DNA of 64,000 nucleotides from Methylobacterium fujisawaense (GTDB lineage Bacteria; Pseudomonadota; Alphaproteobacteria; Rhizobiales; Beijerinckiaceae). A program made the position numbers and the translations under genes. The stretch covers positions 310,001 through 374,000 of the forward strand of contig NZ_JACJIM010000002.1 in assembly GCF_014138435.1 (NCBI RefSeq). The letters are read 5' to 3'. Below the pieces are notes generated by a model. It made no database searches, had not been told where the DNA came from, and worked only from the letters and a program-made list of their open reading frames with translations. This document shows, piece after piece, positions 56,207 to 64,000 of this stretch (position 1 is its first letter; the number at the start of each line of letters is the position of its first letter).

Positions 56207-57082
56207 TCACTCGAACCGGGCGATGTGCTCGCCGAACAGGCCGCGCGGGCGCAGCAGCAGGACGAGCACCATGAGGGCGTAGACGGCGGCCTCGGTGGCC
56301 GGCGGATAGGCGTAGGCGGTGAGGCCCCGGACCACGCCGACGATCAGCGCGGCGAGCACCACCCCCCAGAAAGAGCCGAGGCCGCCGATCACCACCACCA
56401 CGAAGGCGAAGGTGAGGATCTCGGCGCCCATGGCGGGCTGGACCCCTGTGACCGGGGCCATCATGGTCCCGGCCAGCGCCGCGAGCCCCACCGCGATGGT
56501 GACAACGGCGGTCATGTAGGGCCGGAGCGAGATGCCGAGGGCCGCGACCATGTCGGGGTTCTGCACGCCGGCCCGGACCACGCGCCCGAAGCTGGTGCGG
56601 GTCAGGAGCAGCCAAAGGCCGGCCACGCAGGCCACAGCCACCACGAGAATCGAGAGCCGGTAGCGCGAGTAGATCAGGTCGCCGATGAAGACCTGACCGC
56701 GCAGCCATGTCGGGATCCCGAACGGCACCGGCGCCGCCCCGAAGGCCATGCGCAGGGCCTGCTCGGCCACCATGGCGAGTCCGAATGTGAGGAGCAGACC
56801 GAGGGTCGGATCGCCGCGATAGAAGCGCCGCAACAGGAAGCGCTCGATCACGAGCCCGAGCACCCCCACCGCCAGGGGAGATGCGATGAGGGCGCCGCCG
56901 AAACCGATCGAGGGGGTCAGCAGCACGGTCAGGTAGGCGCCGATGGCGTAGAAGGCACCGTGGGCGAGGTTCACGATGCCGCCGAGGCTGAAGATCAGCG
57001 ACAGGCCGAGCGCGATCAGCAGATACTGCACGCCGATCAGCAGGCCGTTGAGCACCTGCTCCAGGATGAAGACGAGCTGCAT
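56207..57082 (-). CDS. Branched-chain amino acid-type ABC transporter permease LivH
   Basis: 291 residues from ATG 57082 (MQLVFILEQVLNGLLIGVQY). LivH features are ALGLSLIFSLGGIVNLAHGA, FYAIGAYLTV, GVQNPDMVAALGISLRPYMT and VVVVIGGLGSFWGVVLAALI. It pairs with the LivM part of the next protein. It lies 7 bases after the binding-protein gene. Confidence 0.9.
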   Translation of the reverse strand: MQLVFILEQVLNGLLIGVQYLLIALGLSLIFSLGGIVNLAHGAFYAIGAYLTVLLTPSIGFGGALIASPLAVGVLGLVIERFLLRRFYRGDPTLGLLLTFGLAMVAEQALRMAFGAAPVPFGIPTWLRGQVFIGDLIYSRYRLSILVVAVACVAGLWLLLTRTSFGRVVRAGVQNPDMVAALGISLRPYMTAVVTIAVGLAALAGTMMAPVTGVQPAMGAEILTFAFVVVVIGGLGSFWGVVLAALIVGVVRGLTAYAYPPATEAAVYALMVLVLLLRPRGLFGEHIARFE

Positions 57083-57089
57083 GACGGCC

Positions 57090-58349
57090 TCACGCCGGGA
57101 AGGTGCAGGCGTTCTCGTCACGGGTGGTGGCGAGGACCTCCAGGCTCTCGCCGGGACCGGGGAGCGGCCCGGTCGAGGTGAAGATGTCGTAGGGGTTCTT
57201 GACCTGATCCGCCGGCAGGGCGGTGATCGCGAACATCTCCTGCATCAATTCGTGGTCCCAGGGGCGGAAATAGCCCTCGCGGACCTTGGCGATGTCGAAC
57301 TTCGCGCCCGATTCCAGGTGCTCGACGACCTTGATCGACTCGGTCGCCTTCACCTCGTTCATCGACTGCGCCACGATCTTGAGTGCGGTGTAGTCGCCCC
57401 AGCCCTGGTTCTCCGGCGGCTTCTTGTACTTGGCCTTGAAGGCGGCGACGAACGTCTTCGCCGAGGGCGAGTCGATCTGGTGATGCCAGATCACCGGCCA
57501 GGTTCCGAGGAAGTTGCCGGGCCCGGCACCCCAGGCGAGCGCCGTGTCGAAGCCGAAGCCGGCGACCGGGAACGGCAGGCCGAACTCGCTGTATTGCTTG
57601 AGGAAATTGGTGATCTGCGCGCCCGCGAGGTTGCAGATCACGAGGTCCGGCTTGGCCTGACGGAGCTTGAGCAGGAAGGGCGAGAAGTCCGTGAGCTCGG
57701 TGGGAATCAGATCCTCGCCGACGAGCGTCGCGTCGTTGGCCGCGAAGTATTTCTTGGCCTGCTTCAACAGGTCGTGGCCGAAGGCGTAGTCGGCCGTGAG
57801 CGCATAGACCTTGCGACCCTTGATCAGGCCCCGGTCGAGCAGCGCCCGCCCGCAGGCGCGCACCATCATGGTGTTCTGCGATTCGACGTGGAACATGAAG
57901 CGCTTGCAGTCGGAGCCGCGCAGCGCGTCCGAATTGGCGCCGGTGTTGATGAACAGGATCTTCTCCCGCTGAGCCACTTGGCTGATCGCCAGCGCCGAAG
58001 CCGAGTTGATCTCGCCGACGAGGCACGCCACGCGGTCCCGCTGGACCATGCGCTCGGCCTTGGCCGAGGCGGTCTGCGGGTTGACGCTGTCCTCGGAGAG
58101 AAGCTCGACCTTCCGACCCGCGATGCCGCCCGCGGCATTGATCTCCTCGACCGCGAGCTGCGCCGCCTGCACGGCGAACTCGCCGAGCGGTCCGAGGAAG
58201 CCGGTCCGCGGCGTCAGGTGCCCGATCCGGATCACGTCCGACTGACCCTGCGACAGGGCCGGGCTCGCAAGAGCCGGCGTGAGAAGCGCCGCGCCGCCGG
58301 CTTTCAGAAGGCTGCGGCGAGAAAGGGAATCCCCGAACCGGTCCGTCAT
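57090..58349 (-). CDS. LIV-type ABC transporter substrate-binding protein
   Basis: 419 residues. The leader has a twin-arginine motif (SRRSLLKAGGAALLTPALAS), so Tat export is likely. The periplasmic family 6 fold shows IRIGHLTPRTGFLGPLGEFA, AVEEINAAGGIAGRKVELLS, LVGEINSASALAISQVAQRE and GWGDYTALKIVAQSMNEVKA. First gene of the importer/BKACE operon. The promoter, with a GntR-type palindrome, is shared with the divergent GntR gene. The ligand is unknown; the enzymes suggest a hydroxy or amino acid. Confidence 0.88.
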   Translation of the reverse strand: MTDRFGDSLSRRSLLKAGGAALLTPALASPALSQGQSDVIRIGHLTPRTGFLGPLGEFAVQAAQLAVEEINAAGGIAGRKVELLSEDSVNPQTASAKAERMVQRDRVACLVGEINSASALAISQVAQREKILFINTGANSDALRGSDCKRFMFHVESQNTMMVRACGRALLDRGLIKGRKVYALTADYAFGHDLLKQAKKYFAANDATLVGEDLIPTELTDFSPFLLKLRQAKPDLVICNLAGAQITNFLKQYSEFGLPFPVAGFGFDTALAWGAGPGNFLGTWPVIWHHQIDSPSAKTFVAAFKAKYKKPPENQGWGDYTALKIVAQSMNEVKATESIKVVEHLESGAKFDIAKVREGYFRPWDHELMQEMFAITALPADQVKNPYDIFTSTGPLPGPGESLEVLATTRDENACTFPA

Positions 58350-58415
58350 CGTTCCGCTCCCGTGCGTTTCCTCCAGCCGGGTTGTTGTTGTGGGCTCTGG
58401 CGGCCCTCACCCAAA

Positions 58416-58432
58416 CTGTGATCACAGATCAC
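58416..58432. promoter_or_regulatory. Palindrome in the divergent promoter (candidate GntR operator)
   Basis: CTGTGATCACAG (58416-58427) is a perfect 12-base palindrome. It overlaps a second perfect dyad, GTGATC-ACA-GATCAC (58418-58432). It lies 37 bases before the GntR start and 67 bases before the importer start on the other strand. Overlapping half-sites suggest one dimer or two dimers of the adjacent FCD-type GntR protein. Confidence 0.65.
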
Positions 58433-58445
58433 TAGCGCGATAGTG
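58430..58445. promoter_or_regulatory. Second small inverted repeat beside the GntR palindrome
   Basis: Perfect arms CACTA (58430-58434) and TAGTG (58441-58445) around GCGCGA. It abuts the larger palindrome and sits 24 bases before the GntR start, where a promoter or secondary operator could be. Confidence 0.35.
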
Positions 58446-58468
58446 CCGGATCCGTCTAGGGTCGGCAT

Positions 58469-59182
58469 ATGAATTCCACATCGGTCCTTGCCGAACTGCC
58501 TCTGCTCGAACGGCGGACCCTGTCCGACACCGTCTACGAAGCGCTGTCGGACCTCCTGGCCTCGGGACGGCTGGCGCCGGGCGACCGGCTGTCCCTGCGC
58601 CAGAGCGCGGCGGCGCTCGGCGTCTCGGTCATGCCGGTCCGCGAGGCGGTGAGCCGTCTGGCGGCGGACGGCGTGCTGGAAGTGGCTCCGAACCGGGTGA
58701 TCCGGGTGCCGGTCATGAGCGCGGACGCCTTCCGGGCCCTGGTCGAGACCCGCATCGCCGTGGAGGGCATCGCCGTGGCCCGTGCGGCCGAGCTCCGGAC
58801 CGCCACTGAACTCGCAGCGATCCGGCGGACCGAGGCCGCGTTCCGGGCGGAAGCGGAGGCGGCAGAGCCCGACCGGGCGCGCGCGGTGCAACTCAACCGC
58901 GATCTGCATTTCGCGATCTACGGTGCCTGCGGACTCGGTCCCCTGCAGGAGATCATCGCCCGGCTCTGGCTGAAGGCGGGCCCGGTCATCAATCTGGATC
59001 TGCGCGCCCATCCGGAGCGGCTGCGCCAGGGTTTCGCGCTTCGGCGGCACGCCGAGGCCGTGGTGGCGATCGAGAACCGGGACGGCGCGGCCGCCGCCGC
59101 CGCGATCGCGGCCGACATCCGGGAAGCCGCGGAGTTCATCTTGACCCGCGGCGGATTGCGGGACGTTCAGGGAGAGGACTGA
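58469..59182 (+). CDS. GntR-family (FadR/FCD type) transcriptional regulator
   Basis: 237 residues. The winged helix spans about 15-75: LSDTVYEALSDLLASGRLAP, GDRLSLRQSAAALGVSVMPV, REAVSRLAADGVLEVAPNRV. The FCD effector domain has LNRDLHFAIYGACGLGPLQE and FALRRHAEAVVAIENRDGAA, with His residues that often bind metal or acids. It is first in a likely operon with the SDR (2-base gap) and the aldonate dehydratase, and divergent from the importer/BKACE operon. It probably controls both through the palindrome between them. Confidence 0.88.
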   Translation: MNSTSVLAELPLLERRTLSDTVYEALSDLLASGRLAPGDRLSLRQSAAALGVSVMPVREAVSRLAADGVLEVAPNRVIRVPVMSADAFRALVETRIAVEGIAVARAAELRTATELAAIRRTEAAFRAEAEAAEPDRARAVQLNRDLHFAIYGACGLGPLQEIIARLWLKAGPVINLDLRAHPERLRQGFALRRHAEAVVAIENRDGAAAAAAIAADIREAAEFILTRGGLRDVQGED

Positions 59183-59184
59183 TC

Positions 59185-59952
59185 ATGGATCTGGGGATTG
59201 CCGGCCTGCGTGTCTTGGTGACGGCGGGTGCTGCCGGAATCGGCCGCGGGATCGTCGAGGCCTTCCTGGAGGAAGGGGCGCGTGTCTTCGCCTGCGACGT
59301 AGACAGCGAGGCCCTGGCCGGTCTGCCGGACGCGGTCGGCCGTATCCGGACCGATGTCGCCGACCGCGATGGCGTCGCCACGATGATGGACCGCGCGGTC
59401 GAGTTCCTCGGTGGCCTCGACGTGCTGATCAACAATGCCGGCATCGCCGGCCCGACCGGCCGGGTCGAGGAGATCGCCCCCGAAGAGTGGGACCGATGTC
59501 TCACCGTGTGCCTGACCAGCCAGTTCAACTGCGCGCGCCTTGCGGTGCCCCATCTGCGCCAAAGCCCGAATGCCTCGATCGTCAATCTGTCCTCGGCGGC
59601 CGGCAAGTTCGGCTTCGCCCTGCGCAGCCCCTACGCGGCGGCCAAATGGGGGGTCATCGGCTTCACCAAGTCTTTGGCGATCGAACTCGGCGGGTCCGGC
59701 ATCCGGGTGAATGCGATCCTGCCGGGCTTGGTGGCCGGCGACCGGCAGCGCCGGGTGCTCGAATCGAAGGCCCAGCAGCAGGGCACGAGCTTCGCCGAGA
59801 TGGAAGCCCGCGCCTTCTCGTTCGTTTCGGTCAAGGACTACGTCACCGCCCGGCAGCTCGCCGACCAGATCCTGCTGCTTTGCTCGCCCCGCGGCCGGAC
59901 CATCTCGGGTCAGGCCATTTCCATCGACGGTGACACGCGGATGCTGTCCTGA
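59185..59952 (+). CDS. SDR family sugar or hydroxyacid dehydrogenase
   Basis: 255 residues. The nucleotide motif reads TAGAAGIG (13-20), with Ala in place of the usual first Gly. NNAG at 83-86, Ser137, Tyr150 and Lys154 (SPYAAAKWG) complete the active site. CDVD suggests NAD. The C-terminus ISGQAISIDGDTRMLS is classical. Coupled to an aldonate dehydratase gene, it may oxidise the aldose (as the SDR XylB does for xylose) or a related hydroxy acid. No lactonase gene is adjacent. Confidence 0.85.
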   Translation: MDLGIAGLRVLVTAGAAGIGRGIVEAFLEEGARVFACDVDSEALAGLPDAVGRIRTDVADRDGVATMMDRAVEFLGGLDVLINNAGIAGPTGRVEEIAPEEWDRCLTVCLTSQFNCARLAVPHLRQSPNASIVNLSSAAGKFGFALRSPYAAAKWGVIGFTKSLAIELGGSGIRVNAILPGLVAGDRQRRVLESKAQQQGTSFAEMEARAFSFVSVKDYVTARQLADQILLLCSPRGRTISGQAISIDGDTRMLS

Positions 59953-60113
59953 AATCAATCCAGCGCCGATGAGGCTGCCCTGCCTGATGCGCCGGAGTAT
60001 CCAAAACCGAGTCCGGGGCGCCGCGACCGCGACCGCGGTCGCGCGTCCTGCGGCCGCTGCCGAAGACAGGAGCCGGACCGTCCGCGCCGGCCACAGGATG
60101 CGAGGAAGCGACC

Positions 60114-61919
60114 ATGAGCGACAAACGCCGGATCACCCCATCTGACCTGCGCTCCAAGGCGTGGTTCGACAACCCGCACAATCCCGGCATGACCGCGCTC
60201 TATTTGGAGCGATACCTCAACTATGGACTGACGCCGGAGGAGTTGCGTTCGGGCAAACCTCTGATCGGCATCGCCCAGACGGGGTCCGACCTGTCTCCCT
60301 GCAACCGCCACCATCTCGAACTCGCCAAGCGGGTCCGGGAAGGCATCACGGCGGCCGGCGGCGTTGCCTTCGAATTCCCCTGCCATCCGATTCAGGAAAC
60401 CGGCAAGCGTCCGACCGCGTCCCTCGACCGAAACCTCGCCTACCTGTCCCTGGTGGAGGTGCTGTACGGCTATCCCCTCGACGGCGTCGTCCTGCTCACC
60501 GGCTGCGACAAGACCATGCCGGCCTGTCTGATGGCGGCGGCCACGGTCAACATCCCGGCGATCTCGCTGAATGTCGGGCCGATGCTCAACGGCTACTTCC
60601 ACAAAGAGCTGACCGGCTCGGGGACGATCGTCTGGAAGGCCCGGGAGCGGCACGCGGCGGGCGACATCGACTTCCAGCAGTTCATGGACATCGTCGGATC
60701 CTCGGCGCCGTCCACGGGCCACTGCAACACGATGGGCACGGCCTCCACGATGAACGCGCTCGCCGAGGCGCTCGGTCTCGCCCTGCCCGGCTCGGCGGCG
60801 ATCCCGGCCCCCTACCGCGAGCGCGGGCAAGCCGCCTACGCCACCGGCCAACGCATCGTCGAGATGGTCTGGGAGGACCTCAAGCCCTCCGACATCCTCA
60901 CCCGCGAAGCCTTCGAGAACGCCATCGTGGCCAACGCGGCGATCGGCGGCTCGACCAACGCGCCGATCCACATCAACGCGATTGCGAAGCATATCGGTGT
61001 ACCGCTGACGTGCGACGACTGGGAGCGGGTCGGATTCGAGATCCCTCTCCTGGTGGACATGCAGCCCGCCGGACGCTGGCTCGGCGAGGAGTACTTTCGC
61101 GCCGGCGGCCTTCCGGCGGTCTTCGCGGAGCTGATCGACGCCGGGAAGGTCCACGAGGGCGCCCTGACCTGCAACGGCCGAACCGTGGGCGAGAACTACC
61201 GCGGCCGGCACAGCTGGAACCGCGACGTGATCCGTGCCTATGGCGCGCCGCTGATGGAGCGCGCGGGCTTCCTGAACCTCAAGGGTACCCTGTTCGATTC
61301 GGCGATCATGAAGACCTGCGTGATCTCCGAGGAGTTCGCGGCCCGCTACCTGCGCAATCCGAACGACCCGATGGCCTTCGAGGGGCGCGTCATCGTGTTC
61401 GACGGACCGGAGGACTACCACACACGGATCGACGACCCGGCGCTCGACATCGACGAGAACACGATCCTGATCATGCGCGGAGCCGGACCGATCGGCTATC
61501 CCGGCGCCGCCGAGGTGGTGAACATGCAGCCGCCGGGATCGCTGATCCGGCGCGGTGTCACCGCACTGCCCTGCATCGGCGACGGCCGGCAATCCGGCAC
61601 CTCCGGGACGCCCGCCATCCTGAACGCCTCGCCCGAGGCGGCCGCCGGGGGCGGGCTGGCCCTGTTGCAGACCGGCGACCGTATCCGCATCGACCTCAAT
61701 CGCCGGAGCGCCGACATCCTGCTCCCGGCCGAGGACCTCGCCCGCCGGCGCGCGGATCTGGAGGCGCGCGGCGGCTATCCCTACCCGGCGACCCAGACGC
61801 CGTGGCAGGAGATCTATCGCGATCAGGTCGATCAGCTCGATCAGGGCATGGTGCTCAAGGGCGCGGTGAAGTTCCAGAAGGTCGCGCAGGTCTCCGGAGT
61901 GCCGCGGGACAACCACTGA
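60114..61919 (+). CDS. xylD: IlvD/Edd-family aldonate dehydratase (D-xylonate/L-arabinonate dehydratase-like)
   Basis: 601 residues. Iron-sulfur cysteines are Cys63 ([11 protein letters not shown]), Cys131 (TGCDKTMPA) and Cys204 ([12 protein letters not shown]), with Lys133 in the active site. [20 protein letters not shown] and [20 protein letters not shown] recall Caulobacter XylD, D-xylonate dehydratase (comparison from memory). It turns an aldonic acid into a 2-keto-3-deoxy acid, the substrate type of the XylX-like enzyme at 48.7 kb. It differs clearly from the biosynthetic IlvD at the left edge. The sugar specificity is not certain. Confidence 0.82.
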   Translation: MSDKRRITPSDLRSKAWFDNPHNPGMTALYLERYLNYGLTPEELRSGKPLIGIAQTGSDLSPCNRHHLELAKRVREGITAAGGVAFEFPCHPIQETGKRPTASLDRNLAYLSLVEVLYGYPLDGVVLLTGCDKTMPACLMAAATVNIPAISLNVGPMLNGYFHKELTGSGTIVWKARERHAAGDIDFQQFMDIVGSSAPSTGHCNTMGTASTMNALAEALGLALPGSAAIPAPYRERGQAAYATGQRIVEMVWEDLKPSDILTREAFENAIVANAAIGGSTNAPIHINAIAKHIGVPLTCDDWERVGFEIPLLVDMQPAGRWLGEEYFRAGGLPAVFAELIDAGKVHEGALTCNGRTVGENYRGRHSWNRDVIRAYGAPLMERAGFLNLKGTLFDSAIMKTCVISEEFAARYLRNPNDPMAFEGRVIVFDGPEDYHTRIDDPALDIDENTILIMRGAGPIGYPGAAEVVNMQPPGSLIRRGVTALPCIGDGRQSGTSGTPAILNASPEAAAGGGLALLQTGDRIRIDLNRRSADILLPAEDLARRRADLEARGGYPYPATQTPWQEIYRDQVDQLDQGMVLKGAVKFQKVAQVSGVPRDNH

Positions 61920-62117
61920 GGCCTGTTCCCCGGGTCGGCCGCGGGGTTGAAACATGCGGTGTCCTGAGCAACCCTTGCGACGGCCCTCCGGGCCTACGGC
62001 TGCACAGGGCATCGCGAGCCCGCTCTCCAGCGCGACAGCTCGGCCGGTTTGCTCTGCACTGAATTTTGAATACATTTCCCGTCAGGTGGGCATGTCCCAT
62101 CACGGGAGGGATCGATC
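61920..62117. other. 198-base gap between aldonate dehydratase and Fe-S oxidase genes
   Basis: Holds a short hairpin, GGCCC-TCC-GGGCC (61982-61994), which could end the dehydratase transcript. An AT-rich patch (gaattttgaatacattt, about 62061-62077) is a plausible promoter for the next gene. The ribosome-binding site GGGAGGG sits at 62104-62110. Confidence 0.35.
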
Positions 62118-64000
62118 GTGACGGAAGCGAGGGCGCATGCCCCGGCGCCGCGGGCCGCGGCGCGCCTGGAAGCCGGATTGCCGCGCAGGCTGGCGGAGCA
62201 ACTCCAGGGCGAGGCGCGGTTCGACGCGTTCACGCGTGGACGCTACAGCACGGACGCGTCGATCTACCAGATCATGCCGGCCGGCGTGGTGCTGCCGCGC
62301 TCCGCGGCCGACATCGCCGCAACCCTGCGCATCGCCGCCGAACACGGCGCGCCGGTGATCCTGCGCGGCGGCGGCACGTCGCAGAACGGCCAGCCGATCG
62401 GGTCGGGCCTGGTGGTCGACTGCTCGCGGTACTTCAACGGCGTCCGGGCCTACGATCCGGAGGCGGGCACGATCACGGTCGAGCCCGGCATGGTGCTGGA
62501 GCGGCTGAACGCCCGGGTGAAGGCCAACGGATGGTTCTTCCCCGTCGAGCCCTCGACGGCGACCCGCTGCACCATCGGCGGTATGGCGGGCAACAATTCC
62601 TGCGGCGCCCGCTCCCTGCGCTACGGCAAGATGAGCGACAACGTCCTGTCGATGGAGGCGCTGTTCCACGACGGCGAGGCCTTCGGCTTCGGACTGACCG
62701 GTGACGTCCGGTCGGGCGTGAACGGCTCGGATCGGGCGGCGGCGCTGGCCGCGAGGATGCGCGGCCTCGCCGTGAACCACCGCGCGGAGATCGAGGCGCG
62801 CTTCCCGAAGGTCCAGCGCCGCGTCGGCGGCTACAACCTCGACGCGCTGATCGAAGCGCAGCCGAACCTCGCGCACCTGCTCGTCGGATCCGAGGGCACG
62901 CTGGCCGCGACCACGGCGGTGACGCTGAAGCTCTCGCGCCTGCCGACGCACCGGGTGATGGGCGTGTGCCACTTCCCATCCTTCCGGGCCGCCATGGAGA
63001 CGACCCGGCACATCGTCGGCCTGGACCCGGTGGCGGTCGAGCTCGTCGACAACAACGTCCTCGTGCTCGGCGCCGATATCCCGCTGTTCCGCACGACGCT
63101 GGCCGACATCACCCGCGGACAGCCGAACTGCCTGCTGCTCACCGAATTCGCCGGCGACGACCTCGCCGCCGTGACGCGCGACCTGAAGCGCCTCGACGCC
63201 TGCATGGCCGATCACGGCTTCCCGGACGCCGTCGTGGAGGTGGTCGAGCCCGCCCGCCAGAAATCGGTGTGGGAGGTTCGCGAGGCCTGCCTCAACATCA
63301 TGATGTCCATGAAGGGCGACGCCAAGCCGGTCTCCTTCATCGAGGATTGCGCCGTCCCGCTGGAGCACCTCGCCGATTACACAGACGCGGTCACGGCGGT
63401 CTTCGCCAAGCACGGCACCCGCGGCACGTGGTACGCCCACGCTTCGGTGGGCTGCCTGCACGTTCGCCCGATCCTCGACATGAAGGAGGCTGGCGACGTC
63501 CGCCGGATGCGCGCGATCGCGGAGGAGACCTCCGAGCTGGTGCGCCGCTACAAGGGCTCGTATTCCGGCGAGCATGGCGACGGCATCTCACGCTCGGAAT
63601 ACATCGAGCCGCTGTTCGGCTCGGTCCTGACGCGCGCCTTCGAGGACGTGAAGGACGCGTTCGATCCCGAGAACCGCCTGAACCCCGGCAAGATCGTGCG
63701 CCCGCTCGCGATGGATGACCGGTCTCTGTTCCGCTTCAAGCCGGACTACACGGTGACGGAGCCGATGAAGCCGGCGCTCGACTGGTCGGATTGGGGCGGC
63801 TTCGGCTCCGCCGTCGAGATGTGCAACAACAACGGCACCTGCCGGAAGCTCGCCGGCGGCGCCATGTGCCCGTCCTACCGGGTGACGGGGGAGGAACAGC
63901 ACCTCACGCGCGGCCGCGCCAATTCCCTGCGGCTCGCCATCTCGGGCCAGCTCGGCAAGGAGGCCTTCACCAGCCCGGAGATGAAGCGGACTCTCGATCT
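62118..64000 (+). CDS. FAD-linked oxidase with Fe-S domain (GlcD/YdiJ-like), C-terminus outside window
   Basis: Starts at GTG 62118, seven bases after GGGAGGG; 627 codons are in the window and the frame is open at the right edge. The FAD-binding half shows ILRGGGTSQNGQPIG, TIGGMAGNNSCGARSLRYGK, LVGSEGTLAATTAVTLKLSR and GEHGDGISRSEYIEPLFG. It continues into an iron-sulfur segment, EMCNNNGTCRKLAGGAMCPS followed by YRVTGEEQHLTRGRAN. This matches large YdiJ-type D-2-hydroxyacid (2-hydroxyglutarate or lactate) dehydrogenases of about 1,000 residues. It may share the GntR regulon, but a separate promoter is likely. Confidence 0.87.
   Translation, partial: MTEARAHAPAPRAAARLEAGLPRRLAEQLQGEARFDAFTRGRYSTDASIYQIMPAGVVLPRSAADIAATLRIAAEHGAPVILRGGGTSQNGQPIGSGLVVDCSRYFNGVRAYDPEAGTITVEPGMVLERLNARVKANGWFFPVEPSTATRCTIGGMAGNNSCGARSLRYGKMSDNVLSMEALFHDGEAFGFGLTGDVRSGVNGSDRAAALAARMRGLAVNHRAEIEARFPKVQRRVGGYNLDALIEAQPNLAHLLVGSEGTLAATTAVTLKLSRLPTHRVMGVCHFPSFRAAMETTRHIVGLDPVAVELVDNNVLVLGADIPLFRTTLADITRGQPNCLLLTEFAGDDLAAVTRDLKRLDACMADHGFPDAVVEVVEPARQKSVWEVREACLNIMMSMKGDAKPVSFIEDCAVPLEHLADYTDAVTAVFAKHGTRGTWYAHASVGCLHVRPILDMKEAGDVRRMRAIAEETSELVRRYKGSYSGEHGDGISRSEYIEPLFGSVLTRAFEDVKDAFDPENRLNPGKIVRPLAMDDRSLFRFKPDYTVTEPMKPALDWSDWGGFGSAVEMCNNNGTCRKLAGGAMCPSYRVTGEEQHLTRGRANSLRLAISGQLGKEAFTSPEMKRTLD

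Noticed and set aside
53760..56282. 840-codon plus-strand frame over the Liv fusion
   Set aside because: Antisense shadow, with the same Arg/Gln/His-rich composition. The minus strand has full ABC motifs.

Overview
The window is GC-rich DNA (visibly well over 65% GC, with almost every third codon position G or C) from an alphaproteobacterium. Gene content points to a Methylobacterium-like member of the Hyphomicrobiales: a fused UreAB urease subunit, a 433-residue dialkylglycine decarboxylase with a divergent LysR gene, Caulobacter-like Weimberg-pathway enzymes and many ABC importers. The genus is inferred from this content. It is not proven by any marker gene. I found no tRNA, rRNA, insertion sequence, integrase, CRISPR array or phage gene.

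Layout. 1-2.7 kb: start of ilvD (leaves the left edge), divergent adenine deaminase, and the peroxide-defence gene ohr behind a strong dyad operator. 2.9-6.8 kb: a minus-strand operon for an acyl-CoA route (CoA-transferase, SDR, acyl-CoA dehydrogenase, MaoC/HTD2-like hydratase). 7-11.4 kb: an RND efflux pump and its adaptor. 11.7-15.7 kb: small hypothetical genes, then an unusual tightly overlapped operon (tandem-GNAT protein, cysteine hydrolase, 71-residue protein) divergent from a LysR gene. 15.9-20 kb: urease ureAB-C-E-F-G without ureD. 20.5-22.2 kb: DUF3311 protein plus sodium:solute symporter. 22.2-25.7 kb: a Crp/Fnr regulator in one operon with a polyamine-type ABC transporter that has no binding protein. 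25.9-30 kb: an LpxC paralogue, an HD-GYP protein and an ABC-F ATPase. 30.1-32.4 kb: dgdA and its LysR partner. 32.5-37 kb: a hypothetical protein, an orphan WcbI-like enzyme, an alpha/beta hydrolase and a RibD-type reductase.

37-41 kb: GlcG-like protein plus a peptide-type ABC importer (binding protein and two permeases, no ATPase). 41-48.4 kb: a hydroxyacid dehydrogenase, then a complete sugar ABC importer in one operon with a DhaK-DhaL fusion kinase. 48.7-51.6 kb: a XylX-like dehydratase, a GlcD-type FAD oxidase and a DUF167 protein. 51.8-58.3 kb: BKACE enzyme, CRYL1-like dehydrogenase and a LIV-type importer whose LivM, LivG and LivF parts are one 852-residue polypeptide. 58.5-64 kb, divergent: a GntR regulator, an SDR, a XylD-like aldonate dehydratase and a GlcD/Fe-S oxidase that leaves the right edge.

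The most coherent candidate for new biology is 48.7-64 kb. A GntR gene sits between two divergent catabolic operons with a clean palindrome in the shared promoter. This joins a sugar-acid dehydratase route to a beta-keto-acid cleavage route and a fused importer. The true substrate is unknown.
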